A model generated the notes under the pieces. It was not told the origin of the DNA. It made no database searches and saw only the letters and a program-made list of their open reading frames with translations. Position numbers and translations under genes: made by a program. This document shows positions 49,174 to 57,585 of a DNA stretch of 64,000 nt, piece after piece; position 1 is the stretch's first letter, and every line of letters begins with the position of its first letter. The stretch comes from Micromonospora endolithica (GTDB lineage Bacteria > Actinomycetota > Actinomycetes > Mycobacteriales > Micromonosporaceae): contig NZ_RBAK01000010.1 in assembly GCF_003626595.1 (NCBI RefSeq), positions 186,001 to 250,000 on the forward strand. The letters are read 5' to 3'.

Positions 49174-50373
49174 ATGACGGTCGTGCATCCGATCGCCCGG
49201 GCCTGGATCACCACTGGCGGCACCGGCGCGCAGAACTACGACGAGTTCGCCGACGACGCGGAGATCACCGCGATCATCGAGGCGAACCCGCACAGTGCCC
49301 TCGGCATCGAGATGCCGCACCGGGCGCCGGAGAGCGTCGGGAAGTCCTTCCTCGACGCGTTGCCGGACGCGGTGGCCCGGTTCGCCGAGGCGAAGGCCGA
49401 CGGCAGCTACACCCCCGCCGAGCAGGTGGTGGTGCTCTACCGGATCAGCGCGCCGGGAGAGGAGTCCGCGTACGGGCTCTTCGGCATGGTCGACACCGAC
49501 CAGATCTCCACCCGCGCGGACGAGCCGGGGCTGGTGATCCGCAACGAGGACGTGTTCATCGCCAAGGTGCGCGAGCGGGTGGCGCTGGCCGAGGCGCTGG
49601 GTCACCTGCTCTCCCCGGTACTCCTGTTGCAGACCGGTCGCGGCGACGAGCTGCACGCCGCGTTGGCGGCGGCGACCGAGGCGGCGGGCGCGCCGGCCGC
49701 GACCGACACCGACCAGGCCGGGCGCACGCACGCCATCTGGCTGCTCGGCCCGGGCCCCGAGCAGGACGCGCTGACCGCTCTGGCCGGCGGCGGCGAGCTG
49801 GTGGTCGCCGACGGCAACCACCGCAGCCTGGCCGCCCAGACCGGCGGGCTGCCGCGCTTCCTGGCCGTGGTCACCACCCCGGCCTCGGTCGCCATCCAGC
49901 CCTACAACCGGCTGGTCAGCGAGCTGACCACCACGCCGGAGGAGCTGCTCGACCGGCTCCGCGCCGCCGGCGCGGAGATCACCGACGTGGACGGCCCGGT
50001 CGAGGTCCCGGCGGCCGGCGGCACCGTCGTGCTCCGGCTCCCGACCGGGGCGTACGCGGTGCGCCTCCCGCACGTCGCCGGGTCCCGCCTGGAGAATCTG
50101 GATCACGCACTGGTCGAGCGGCTGTTGCTGCGCGACGCGCTGGGGCTGGATCCGGGCGACAAGCGGATCACCTACGTCGGCGGTGACTACCCGGCGAGCT
50201 GGCTGGCCGGCGAGGTCGACGCCGGCCGGGCGGAACTGGCGATCCTGGTCGCCCCGGTGACCGTGGACGACTTCGTCGCGGTGAACCTGGCCCGGGAGAA
50301 GATGCCGCGAAAGAGCACCTGGTTCACCCCGAAGGCGCGCGGTGGCCTGGTGGTCGCCGAGCTGCCCCGCTGA
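49174..50373 (+). CDS. DUF1015 family protein
   Basis: This 399-residue protein carries the DUF1015 signatures: IEANPHSALGIEMPHR, VVLYRISAPGEESAYGLFGMV, VADGNHRSLAA and the C-terminal EKMPRKSTWFTPKARGGLVVAEL. The family is widespread, and is sometimes placed near serine metabolism genes, but has no established biochemical role that I can state. It is soluble, without signal or membrane segments. The ATG at 49,174 is preceded by TAGCGT at 7 nt, which suggests a leaderless transcript. Confidence 0.9.
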   Translation: MTVVHPIARAWITTGGTGAQNYDEFADDAEITAIIEANPHSALGIEMPHRAPESVGKSFLDALPDAVARFAEAKADGSYTPAEQVVVLYRISAPGEESAYGLFGMVDTDQISTRADEPGLVIRNEDVFIAKVRERVALAEALGHLLSPVLLLQTGRGDELHAALAAATEAAGAPAATDTDQAGRTHAIWLLGPGPEQDALTALAGGGELVVADGNHRSLAAQTGGLPRFLAVVTTPASVAIQPYNRLVSELTTTPEELLDRLRAAGAEITDVDGPVEVPAAGGTVVLRLPTGAYAVRLPHVAGSRLENLDHALVERLLLRDALGLDPGDKRITYVGGDYPASWLAGEVDAGRAELAILVAPVTVDDFVAVNLAREKMPRKSTWFTPKARGGLVVAELPR

Positions 50374-50445
50374 CCGCTGTGACATTTCCGCTCCGGGACG
50401 CCGCCCGCGCGGTGTCCCGGAGCGCGGCCTGAGAGACTGCGCTCC

Positions 50446-50913
50446 ATGCGCGTCTACCTGGGATCCGACCACGCCGGTTTCGAGCTGAAGGTGCACCTGG
50501 CCAACCATCTGGCCACGCAGGGGTACGACGTGGTCGACGTCGGCCCGCAGACCTTCGACCCGGACGACGACTACCCGGCGTTCTGCCTGCACACCGGCCA
50601 CCGGGTGGTGACCGACGCGGGCAGCCTCGGCGTCGTGATCGGCGGCTCGGGCAACGGCGAGCAGATCGCCGCCAACAAGATCGCCGGCGTACGGTCGGCG
50701 CTGGCCTGGAACGTCGAGACCGCGGAGCTGGCCCGTGGGCACAACGACGCGAACGTGGTCGCCGTCGGCGCCCGCCAGCACACCCTGGACGAGGCGACCG
50801 CCATCGTGGAGGCGTTCCTCGCCACGCCGTTCTCCGGCAACGAGCGGCACGCGCGCCGGATCACCCAGGTGGCCGACTACGAGCGCACCCACCAGCTCCC
50901 GCCCCTGCCCTGA
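50446..50913 (+). CDS. rpiB: Ribose-5-phosphate isomerase B
   Basis: This 155-residue isomerase interconverts ribose 5-phosphate and ribulose 5-phosphate in the pentose phosphate pathway. It begins MRVYLGSDHAGFELK and has VIGGSGNGEQIAANKIAGVR and ELARGHNDANVVAVGARQ. The GSGNGE loop, without the active-site cysteine of the E. coli form, is the actinobacterial type in which a glutamate acts as base. GAGACT lies 7 nt before the ATG, a weaker instance of the leaderless pattern. Confidence 0.95.
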   Translation: MRVYLGSDHAGFELKVHLANHLATQGYDVVDVGPQTFDPDDDYPAFCLHTGHRVVTDAGSLGVVIGGSGNGEQIAANKIAGVRSALAWNVETAELARGHNDANVVAVGARQHTLDEATAIVEAFLATPFSGNERHARRITQVADYERTHQLPPLP

Positions 50914-50932
50914 GCCGTCCCCCGTGGCCGTG

Positions 50933-50952
50933 CGGCCGGCCGATGCCGGCCG
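50933..50952. terminator. Hairpin between rpiB and the converging membrane-protein gene
   Basis: An 8-bp perfect stem (CGGCCGGC at 50,933-50,940, complement at 50,945-50,952) with a CGAT loop lies just after rpiB. GC content is high, so chance is more likely than for the longer stems. Confidence 0.5.
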
Positions 50953-51057
50953 CCGTGCGGCCGCGGGACCCGCTCGGCACGTCCGGGTCCGGAGGGTGAA
51001 CGGCGTCCGGGGAGCCGGCCAGCACGAAGTCCCGGACCGACCGGTACCGGGTACGCG

Positions 51058-52224
51058 TCACCGCCGGGCCGGGCCGAGCATCCCGTCGACGGTGGCCAGC
51101 AGAGCCTCCGTCGGGGTGATGCCGCTGCTCCTGCCGGCGACGAGGGCCGGGCAGGGGGCCCGCCGCAGCCAGAACTCCGCGGTGGCGCCGGTGGCGTCCG
51201 CGACGAGCAGCGTGTCCAGGACGGTCGGTGGCGGGTAGCCGGGGTAGCTGCCGCAGTTGGTGACCCTGCCCCGGTCGAGGGCGGCGTTGAGGGCTTGGCG
51301 GAGGGTGTCGGCGGTGTCCCGGTCACTCTGCTGCCGGACCAGCCCGGCGCGGGTGTCACCCACCTCGTACCGGCAGGCGGTCACCGCCACCAGCCGGCTC
51401 GGCAGGCCGGGGTTCCGGCCGGGATTGTTGATCGAGATCTGGTCCTTCGGCCCGCTGCGCGTCGGGGTCAGCCGAAGCCCGTCGGTGGGCAGGCTGGGGG
51501 CGCAGGCCGGGGTGGCGATGGTCGCGGGCGGGGTCCGGGCGATCAGCTGCGCCCGGTACCGGTCGAGGAAGGTGGTGAGCAGCGCCGGGTCCTGTCCCCG
51601 TCCCGCCGATCCGCGCACCACGGCGGCGCAGTTCTCGTCGGTGTACACGGTCACCGGTGCCCGGTCCGGGTACCGCAGGACGTAGGCGAGCTCCCGGTGG
51701 ACGGCCTTCCTGGTGCAGCGGAGTTCCTGGTCGGCGGCGTCTCCGGAGGCCGCCGAACCACTGCCCGGCCGGGCCGGCAGCCGGTTGAGGATCCGTACCA
51801 CCTCGTCCACGCCGTCGGTCAGCACCCGCGGCTCGCTCAGCTCGACTCCGCCCGACCCCGCCGCGGACGGCACCTCACACGCGGTGATCTCCACGGCCCC
51901 GTCCGGCACCAGTGGTCCCCCCTCGCCGTACCGGGCCGCGCCGAAGTCCGGGAAATCCCGCAGGTCGACCGGGCAGCGGGTCTCGCCGAGGACGGTGGGG
52001 GCCACCGCGGGCGGCGCCGGAGCGGGCCGCTCCCCGGCGAGGGTCCGTACCCCGCCGAACCCGAGACCGACGACCAGGGCCACGGCGAGCGCACTGACCG
52101 CGACCCGGCGGCGCCGGTGCCGGCGTACCCGCCGCCCCACCGCGCCCAGCCGGTCCGGTGGCGCGGGCAGCGGGGGAACGGCCTCCAGCAGCAGGTACCT
52201 GATGTCCTCGTCCTCGTGCTTCAC
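51058..52224 (-). CDS. Single-pass membrane protein coupled to a sigma factor gene
   Basis: This 388-residue protein has a short acidic cytoplasmic N-terminus (KHEDEDIRYLLLEAVPPLP), a very basic stretch (RRVRRHRRRRVA), one membrane helix (about residues 42-60) and a large outer domain with several cysteines. The layout resembles membrane proteins encoded after SigE-family sigma genes, some of which act as anti-sigma factors; no zinc-binding anti-sigma motif is visible. The GTG start lies 1 bp after the sigma stop, and its ribosome site GGAGG is within the sigma gene, so translation is coupled. Confidence 0.78.
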   Translation of the reverse strand: MKHEDEDIRYLLLEAVPPLPAPPDRLGAVGRRVRRHRRRRVAVSALAVALVVGLGFGGVRTLAGERPAPAPPAVAPTVLGETRCPVDLRDFPDFGAARYGEGGPLVPDGAVEITACEVPSAAGSGGVELSEPRVLTDGVDEVVRILNRLPARPGSGSAASGDAADQELRCTRKAVHRELAYVLRYPDRAPVTVYTDENCAAVVRGSAGRGQDPALLTTFLDRYRAQLIARTPPATIATPACAPSLPTDGLRLTPTRSGPKDQISINNPGRNPGLPSRLVAVTACRYEVGDTRAGLVRQQSDRDTADTLRQALNAALDRGRVTNCGSYPGYPPPTVLDTLLVADATGATAEFWLRRAPCPALVAGRSSGITPTEALLATVDGMLGPARR

Positions 52225-52225
52225 G

Positions 52226-52747
52226 TCACGACCTCCAGATGGCGTACAGCTCGAGATGCGGATCGGCGCGCAGTGTCCGCAGGGCGCGGGACGCCTGCAC
52301 CTTGACCGTGCCGGGCGAACAACCGAGCAGCTCCGCCGTCTGCTCCACGCTCAGGTCCTCCACGTAGCGGAGCACCACGACCGCCCGTTGCTGGCGGGTG
52401 AGCCGGGCCAGGGCACGACGGAGGGCGTCCCGGTTCGCCGAGTCACCGGCCATGTCGCCGTACCCGGGCTCGTCCGGCGGCGGACCCGGGATCTCACCCC
52501 GCCAGCGCCGCCGCCACCAGGAGACGTACGTGGTGAAGAGGGCCCGACGCAGGTACGCCTCGGGATGGCCGACGGCCGCGATGGCGGCCCAACGCCGCCA
52601 GGCGTCGGCCAACACCGTCTGGAGCAGGTCCTCGGCGCGCCCCGTGTCACCGGTCAGCAGCCAGGCGGAGCGCAGCAGGGCGTCGGAACGCGCCGTGACG
52701 AACTCGGCGAAGCCCTCCGGTGGCGTCAGCCCCTGGGGTCGTGGCAT
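52226..52747 (-). CDS. SigE-family ECF RNA polymerase sigma factor
   Basis: This 173-residue sigma factor has a region 2 (FVTARSDALLRSAWLLTGD, AEDLLQTVLADAWRRW, AYLRRALFTTYVSWWRRRW) and a region 4 (ALARLTRQQRAVVVLRYVEDLSVEQTAELLG, SPGTVKVQASRALRTLR). The pattern is that of the large actinobacterial SigE-like ECF group. It directs RNA polymerase to a small regulon, unknown here. The ATG at 52,747 (MPRPQG) was chosen because GGGAGG lies about 11 nt upstream; a GTG at 52,759 is too close to that site. Confidence 0.92.
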   Translation of the reverse strand: MPRPQGLTPPEGFAEFVTARSDALLRSAWLLTGDTGRAEDLLQTVLADAWRRWAAIAAVGHPEAYLRRALFTTYVSWWRRRWRGEIPGPPPDEPGYGDMAGDSANRDALRRALARLTRQQRAVVVLRYVEDLSVEQTAELLGCSPGTVKVQASRALRTLRADPHLELYAIWRS

Positions 52748-52824
52748 GTGGATGTGCACCTCCCAACCGGTAAACGCGGTGGCGAGGCACCGAGGTAAAC
52801 GCCGTCGGGTGGTGGATCCGTCGG

Positions 52825-53142
52825 TCAGCGGCGGGGGAGGTCCTCGCGGGGCGTCCAGTTGCGACGGACGACCTGCACCCGCGCCTCGGCCTCGGCCAGG
52901 TCCTCCTCGGTGGGGTGGGAGGCGTCCCGGGCCCGCATCGCGGCGGTCACGCCGACCTGGGAGGAACCGGGGCCGACGAGGCCCCGCAGCCCCCGCTCAC
53001 CATCCTCACCGTGGCCACCCCGGCGGTGTCGGGGCGGTTCGCCGCCGTCGTGCACGCCGGGGGTGGCCGCGCTGGGCCCCTCGGTCGGTGGCGCGTCGCC
53101 GTGGTGCCGGTGCCGGCGTCGCCGTCTCTCCACGTCACCCAT
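52825..53142 (-). CDS. Small basic/acidic protein of unknown function
   Basis: This 105-residue protein starts at the ATG of MGDVERRRRRHRHHGD, has a disordered glycine/histidine-rich middle, and ends with a more conserved-looking helical segment, ASHPTEEDLAEAEARVQVV, then RRNWTPREDLPRR. No enzymatic motif is seen. It precedes the sigma factor gene on the same strand with an 77-bp gap. An alternative start lies seven codons upstream. Confidence 0.6.
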   Translation of the reverse strand: MGDVERRRRRHRHHGDAPPTEGPSAATPGVHDGGEPPRHRRGGHGEDGERGLRGLVGPGSSQVGVTAAMRARDASHPTEEDLAEAEARVQVVRRNWTPREDLPRR

Positions 53143-53226
53143 GGACCGACGGTACCCGCCCACCCCGCCCGGAGGCGGCCGTCGCCCCGCCCGGAAGCAC
53201 CGCCGGCGACGGGGCCGTCGGCCCGG

Positions 53227-54459
53227 TCAGAAGATCTCCATGGCGGCGGGGGCACGGTGCCAGCCGAAGGCCGGTCCGGCGGCGGCCAGCGCACCCGGAC
53301 GCCGCTCCTCGATCCGCCCGGCGGCGGCGAGCGCGGTCGCCCCGGCACCGCCCAGGTACAGCTCACCGAGGCAGCGCACGTCGCAGGCCAGGTCGGCGGG
53401 CAGGTCGGTCGGCACGCAGGTGGCGCCGTCCGGTCCGCCGGTGAGCCGCCACCGGCCGGTGTTCTCCGGCAGCAGGTCGTCGGTGACGTCGAGGACCACG
53501 TCGACGGCACCGGCATACCGGCGGGCGGCCAGCGCGGCCGGCACGTCCACCACCCGCAGCCACAGCGCGTCGACCAGGCTGGTGCCGAGTCGCCGCGGCT
53601 CGTTGACCAGGCGCGGCAGCGGCTCGTCGACCGCCGCCGACCGCCAGACCAGCCGCCGGGTCAGGTCCACCGAGAGCAGCATCCGCCACAGCGCCCGGTA
53701 CCCGGCCGGTGTCGCCGCCACCATCTCGGAGACGGTCACGACGCCCTTCGGGCCGGCCTGGTCCCAGTCGCCCCGGGTGCGGAACAGGGCGTACCCGTCG
53801 ACGGAGTCCGGGCCGTCGTGCAGCACCGCCCGCAGTTCGGTGGCCCCGCCCCGATGGGACGCCGGGTCGTTCAGCACGTACGTCCACCACCGCTCGTCCC
53901 GGGCGGACCAGCCGGGCCGGTCGGGACGCACCCGGTCGTACACCCGGGCCAGCTCGTCCCGGACGGCGGCCGGGTGGGCGACGCGGAGCCGGCCCTCGGC
54001 GGGCGTCGGGGCCGGCAGGCGCAGCTCGGTCGTGTCGCACTCGACGGAGAGCCGCTGGCTGGCCAGGCCGTACCCGAACCGGGGATAGATCCGCCCCTCG
54101 CTGGCCCACAGGACCGCCACCGGCTCCCGCGCGCCGTCCCGGACCGCGCGCAACTGCCGGCTCATCAGCCGGGTCAGCAGGCCCTGCCGGCGGTGGGTCG
54201 GCGCGACACCGACCATGCTGACGTGCGCGGCGGGCACCCCGGCCCCGGGCACGGTCAACTCCCGGGTGTACGCGGTGGCGCTGGCGACCAGCTCGGTGCC
54301 GTCGCGCACCACGAGCGTGCGCTCCGCTTCGAGCAGCGGACGCTCGGCCGCCCAGGATTCGGTGTCGAAGCCGCCGTGGAAGAGACCGTTGAGCAGGTCG
54401 CGCAGGTCGTCGAGGTCCTCCGGGCGGGCGGTGCGGATCTCCGTCGCGGTGTTCGTCAC
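53227..54459 (-). CDS. Eis-like GNAT N-acetyltransferase
   Basis: This 410-residue protein has the Eis layout: an N-terminal GNAT domain (IRTARPEDLDDLRDLLNGLF, VSMVGVAPTHRRQGLLTRLM with the acetyl-CoA loop RRQGLL), a second GNAT-like domain in the middle and a C-terminal sterol-carrier-like domain (CLGELYLGGAGATALAAAGRIEE). It ends in ...AAMEIF with a free C-terminal carboxylate, which serves in catalysis in Eis enzymes. Eis acetylates amines, including aminoglycosides; its natural target is unknown. The start is GTG (MTNTATEIRTARPED). Confidence 0.9.
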   Translation of the reverse strand: MTNTATEIRTARPEDLDDLRDLLNGLFHGGFDTESWAAERPLLEAERTLVVRDGTELVASATAYTRELTVPGAGVPAAHVSMVGVAPTHRRQGLLTRLMSRQLRAVRDGAREPVAVLWASEGRIYPRFGYGLASQRLSVECDTTELRLPAPTPAEGRLRVAHPAAVRDELARVYDRVRPDRPGWSARDERWWTYVLNDPASHRGGATELRAVLHDGPDSVDGYALFRTRGDWDQAGPKGVVTVSEMVAATPAGYRALWRMLLSVDLTRRLVWRSAAVDEPLPRLVNEPRRLGTSLVDALWLRVVDVPAALAARRYAGAVDVVLDVTDDLLPENTGRWRLTGGPDGATCVPTDLPADLACDVRCLGELYLGGAGATALAAAGRIEERRPGALAAAGPAFGWHRAPAAMEIF

Positions 54460-54572
54460 GTCGACCTGTCTAGTCCACCGGCGCGGTGCCCGGCGAGCAT
54501 ATTTGCCCCCTGGATACCCTCGGAGGTCGGACGGTGGCCGGGGGCCGCCGCCGGCCCAGGGGAGGGGACGAG

Positions 54573-55115
54573 ATGGCAGACCAGACGCAGCCGTGGGCGG
54601 AGCGGACCGTCGAGGTGCCACCGCAGCCCGGCGTGCCGCAGCAGCGGGACCCGTACCGGCGGGGTGTCGCGTCCGTGGGCCAACGGCGCACGACGCGCAC
54701 CGAGCCCTTCCCGGTCGTGCCGGACGAGCCGCACGGACCCCACGGCGATGGCTGGTCGCAGCCGCCTCGCCGGCCGCTGAGCTGGCACGTCGAGCAGCTC
54801 AAGCGCGGTGGCGAGTGGAGCGCGGCCGGCGCGCTGTTCGCGTTCGTCTGCTGGGGGATCTGGGCGATCTCCGGTGGCGGCAACCTCGCCGCGCCGTTGC
54901 TGATCTTCGTGCTCAGCCTGCTGGTGGCGGTCGGCCTGTTCGCGCTCTCCCGCCTGCTGGGCCGGGTGATCCTGGAACGGCAGCTCGGTCGGGTGCGGCA
55001 CACCGCCCGGGGTGCGCACCTGGTGACGGCGGTGTTCCTCGCCGGCGTCGGGATCGCCTGGCTCCAGCAGACCGAGTGGGTCGTGTCGGCCTGGAACTGG
55101 GTCACCAACCTCTGA
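54573..55115 (+). CDS. Three-helix membrane protein of unknown function
   Basis: This 180-residue protein has a hydrophilic, proline-rich N-terminal half (residues 1-85) and three hydrophobic helices: GALFAFVCWGIWAISGGG, PLLIFVLSLLVAVGLFAL and HLVTAVFLAGVGIAWLQ. GGAGGGG just upstream supports the ATG. No known domain is recognised. It is divergent from the Eis-like gene and convergent with the S8 protease gene. Confidence 0.8.
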   Translation: MADQTQPWAERTVEVPPQPGVPQQRDPYRRGVASVGQRRTTRTEPFPVVPDEPHGPHGDGWSQPPRRPLSWHVEQLKRGGEWSAAGALFAFVCWGIWAISGGGNLAAPLLIFVLSLLVAVGLFALSRLLGRVILERQLGRVRHTARGAHLVTAVFLAGVGIAWLQQTEWVVSAWNWVTNL

Positions 55116-55243
55116 CCGTACGCCCGGGCGGGCCGGCGCTCACGCCGCCCGCCCGCGCGCCCGGTCGCGGGGCTCCGCGACCCCGTCGTCCTCCACCAGG
55201 TCGGCGCTTCATACCCAACCGGAGCCGGATCATCCGTGCCCGG

Positions 55244-55346
55244 CCCCACCCACACTCCCGCGATCTTGCACTTTCGGTCGCCCAGATGTCGGTTCAGCAC
55301 GGTTCTGTCCCGACACGAGGTGCAAGATCGCGCGGGATGGGTGGGG
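55244..55346. repeat. Long imperfect inverted repeat abutting the S8 protease stop
   Basis: Arm 1 (55,244-55,271) and arm 2 (55,320-55,346) match as inverted copies over about 27 bp with one small gap; the inner ends are GCGATCTTGCAC and its complement, the outer ends CCCCACCC and its complement. The 48-bp centre is not obviously symmetric. It lies between convergent genes and ends one base before the S8 stop codon, so it may act as a bidirectional terminator or be a REP-like element. Confidence 0.7.
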
Positions 55347-56573
55347 TCAGGGGCCGCAGTAGAGCAGCCGGTTCGGTGTGCCGGCGACCACCGAGCCGAC
55401 CACCCCGACCGTCGCCCGGCCGGTCAGGTGGGCGGACACCTGCGCCGGGGTCCAGGTCGGGTTCGCCGCGAGGGCCAGCGCGACACAGCCGGCGACGTGT
55501 GCCGCGGCCGTCGAGCCGCCGCTGAGCACCGCGACGGCGGCGTCGCCGGTGTGCCAGGCCGACGGGATGTTCGCCCCCGGCGCGTACAGGTCCAGGCAGG
55601 AGCCGTAATTGCCGCTGGGCATCCGCCCGTCCGACGCGGTGGTGCCCGCGACGGTCAGCGCCGCCGGGACCCGGGCCGGCGAGAAGGCGCACGCGTCGGC
55701 GTTCGCGCTGCCGGCCGTCACCACGTACGGGATGCCGGCGGCGACGGACCGGTTCACCGCCGCGTCCAGCGTGGCGCTGGCGGTCGCACCGAGTGCCAGC
55801 AGCGCCACCGCCGGCCGCGCGGCGTTGGCGGTGACCCAGTCGATGCCGGCGACGACCTTGGCGAGCGAGCCGCTGCCGGTGCAGCCCAGCACCCGTACCG
55901 GCCGGAGCCGGACCTCCTTCGCCACCCCGTACCGGGAGCCGCCGACGGTGCCGGCCAGGTGGGTGCCGTGGCCGTTGCAGTCGTCCGCCGGGCCACCGTC
56001 GACCAGGTCGACGCCCCCGCCGGCCCGACCACCGAAGTCACCGTGCGTCGCGCGCACGCCGGTGTCCAGGACGTACGCGTGCACGTTCGGCGCGGTGTTC
56101 GGGTAGGCGTACCGGCCGTCCAGCGGCAGCCGGCGCTGGTCGATGCGGTCCAGCCCCCAGGACGGCGGGTTGAGCTGCACCCCCGGGCCGGCCAGGCGCA
56201 CCATCCGGTCCTGCTCCACCCAGGCCACCGCAGGGTCGGCGGCCAGCCGGCGGGCCACCCCGGCGGGCATGCGCGCCTGGAATCCTTTGACCGTGTCCGC
56301 GTACACCTGCCCGGGGTGTGCCCCGTGCCGGGCGGCGATCGTCGCCGCGGTCCGCGCGACCGCCGCCCGCCGCTGGGGGCCGGACTCCCGGACGGCGTCC
56401 GCGCGCAGCACGACCAGGTAGCTGCCGGCCACCGCGGTCGCGGCCGGCGCGGCCAGCACCCGACCCTCGGCGGGCGCCGCGCCCGCCGGTACGCCGGTCG
56501 CCGCGCCGCCGGCGGCCACCGTGAGCAGGGTCGCCGCGGCAAGCCGCCACCAGCGGGTACGGGGAAGTGTCAT
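55347..56573 (-). CDS. Secreted subtilisin-like (S8) serine protease
   Basis: This 408-residue preproprotease has a signal peptide (about residues 1-32), an I9-type propeptide (GSYLVVLRADAVRE to VAWVEQDRMV) and a subtilase domain. The triad is Asp in VLDTGVRATHGDF, His in DCNGHGTHLAGTVGG and Ser in SGGSTAAAHVAG. The serine motif departs from the usual GTSMATPHVAG but keeps Gly-x-Ser and His. Several cysteines suggest extracellular disulfides. It probably degrades proteins outside the cell. A repeat element lies at its 3' end. Confidence 0.93.
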   Translation of the reverse strand: MTLPRTRWWRLAAATLLTVAAGGAATGVPAGAAPAEGRVLAAPAATAVAGSYLVVLRADAVRESGPQRRAAVARTAATIAARHGAHPGQVYADTVKGFQARMPAGVARRLAADPAVAWVEQDRMVRLAGPGVQLNPPSWGLDRIDQRRLPLDGRYAYPNTAPNVHAYVLDTGVRATHGDFGGRAGGGVDLVDGGPADDCNGHGTHLAGTVGGSRYGVAKEVRLRPVRVLGCTGSGSLAKVVAGIDWVTANAARPAVALLALGATASATLDAAVNRSVAAGIPYVVTAGSANADACAFSPARVPAALTVAGTTASDGRMPSGNYGSCLDLYAPGANIPSAWHTGDAAVAVLSGGSTAAAHVAGCVALALAANPTWTPAQVSAHLTGRATVGVVGSVVAGTPNRLLYCGP

Positions 56574-56709
56574 CGGTCCTCCTCCGGTTCGGCCGCCGGT
56601 TGCTCGTGGCCGTCGGCAGCCAGGGGCGTTGGGGAGAGGGTACCGATCAGATTGATCGCAATGAATGCTCTGGTGTTTTCCAGGCCCGGCCCTCGGCTCA
56701 GTCGTCGGC

Positions 56710-57396
56710 TCAGTCGTCGGCGATCCGGATGCCCAGCGCGGCGGCCAGGCTGTACGACAATGCCGGCAGATCCTGGTGGCTCACCACCACGCCGTCCCAG
56801 CTCGTCACCCCGCCGACGTCCAGCAGGGTGCAGTCCCGGAACCGGGTGCCGGCCATCCTGGCCTGGGAGAACTGGGCCCGGGTGAGGTCACAGCCGGTGA
56901 ACTGGACGCCGGACAGGTCGGCGCCGGTGAAGTCGGCCCTGGTCAGGTTGCAGCCGGTGAAGGAGGCGGCGCCGAACCGGGAGTACCGCCACGCCGACAG
57001 GTCCAGCCGGCACTCGTCCAACGTCACGTCCCGGACCACGCCGTCGGTCCAGGTGAAGCCGGTCATCCGGGCTGCCGACAGGCTGGTACGGATGAGCGAG
57101 GAGCGCTCGGCGTGCAGGTTGGCCAGGCTGCCGCGCGCGAAGACGCAGTCCAGGAACGCGGCCCGGTCCAGGGTCACCCGGGACAGGTCGACGCCCCGGA
57201 ACCGGCACTGCGCGAACTCCACCGACTCCACCGTCCGGCCGCCGAGATCGAGGTCGGCGAAGTCCAGCCGCCGGTAGCCGGCCTCGGGTTCGGGCTCGTG
57301 CTCGGGCAGCGCCGCCGTCGTCAGCGACGGCGGTAGGCGGGGCTGTGGGGGAACGTCGGCTCGTTCGGCCGCGCGGCGCTCTCGGTGGGCGGGCAC
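56710..57396 (-). CDS. Pentapeptide repeat protein
   Basis: This 228-residue protein consists of degenerate A(D/N)Lxx pentapeptide repeats from about residue 40 to 190 (for example FADLDLGGRTVESVEFAQCRF and CNLTRADFTGADLSGVQFTG), which fold as a right-handed beta helix. Some family members mimic DNA and protect gyrase from quinolones; this one is not clearly of that type. I chose the GTG at 57,396 (VPAHRERR); one at 57,420 is possible. A 12-bp tandem duplication at the 3' end repeats the stop codon. Confidence 0.87.
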   Translation of the reverse strand: MPAHRERRAAERADVPPQPRLPPSLTTAALPEHEPEPEAGYRRLDFADLDLGGRTVESVEFAQCRFRGVDLSRVTLDRAAFLDCVFARGSLANLHAERSSLIRTSLSAARMTGFTWTDGVVRDVTLDECRLDLSAWRYSRFGAASFTGCNLTRADFTGADLSGVQFTGCDLTRAQFSQARMAGTRFRDCTLLDVGGVTSWDGVVVSHQDLPALSYSLAAALGIRIADD

Positions 57397-57511
57397 CCGT
57401 CCCACCGTAGTCAGCCCCACCGGCGTCGGGGGTGCTCCCGGTCGGGCGCGCTCAGCCCGCTGCCGCGAGAGGCGGATCGGGATGCTCCCTCTGACCTGGG
57501 TCGGAGGGCTG

Positions 57512-57585
57512 TGGAGCGGGCGACGGGAATCGAACCCGCGTAGTCAGTTTGGAAGACTGAAGCTCTACCATTGAGCTACGCCCGC
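57512..57585 (-). tRNA. tRNA-Gly (anticodon TCC)
   Basis: The minus strand gives a full cloverleaf: acceptor stem GCGGGCG/CGCCCGC, D arm GCTCAATGGTAGAGC, anticodon arm TCAGT-CTTCCAA-ACTGA with TCC, and T arm GCGGG-TTCGATT-CCCGT. CCA is encoded at the 3' end (57,512-57,514). It reads GGA/GGG glycine codons. Confidence 0.97.
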
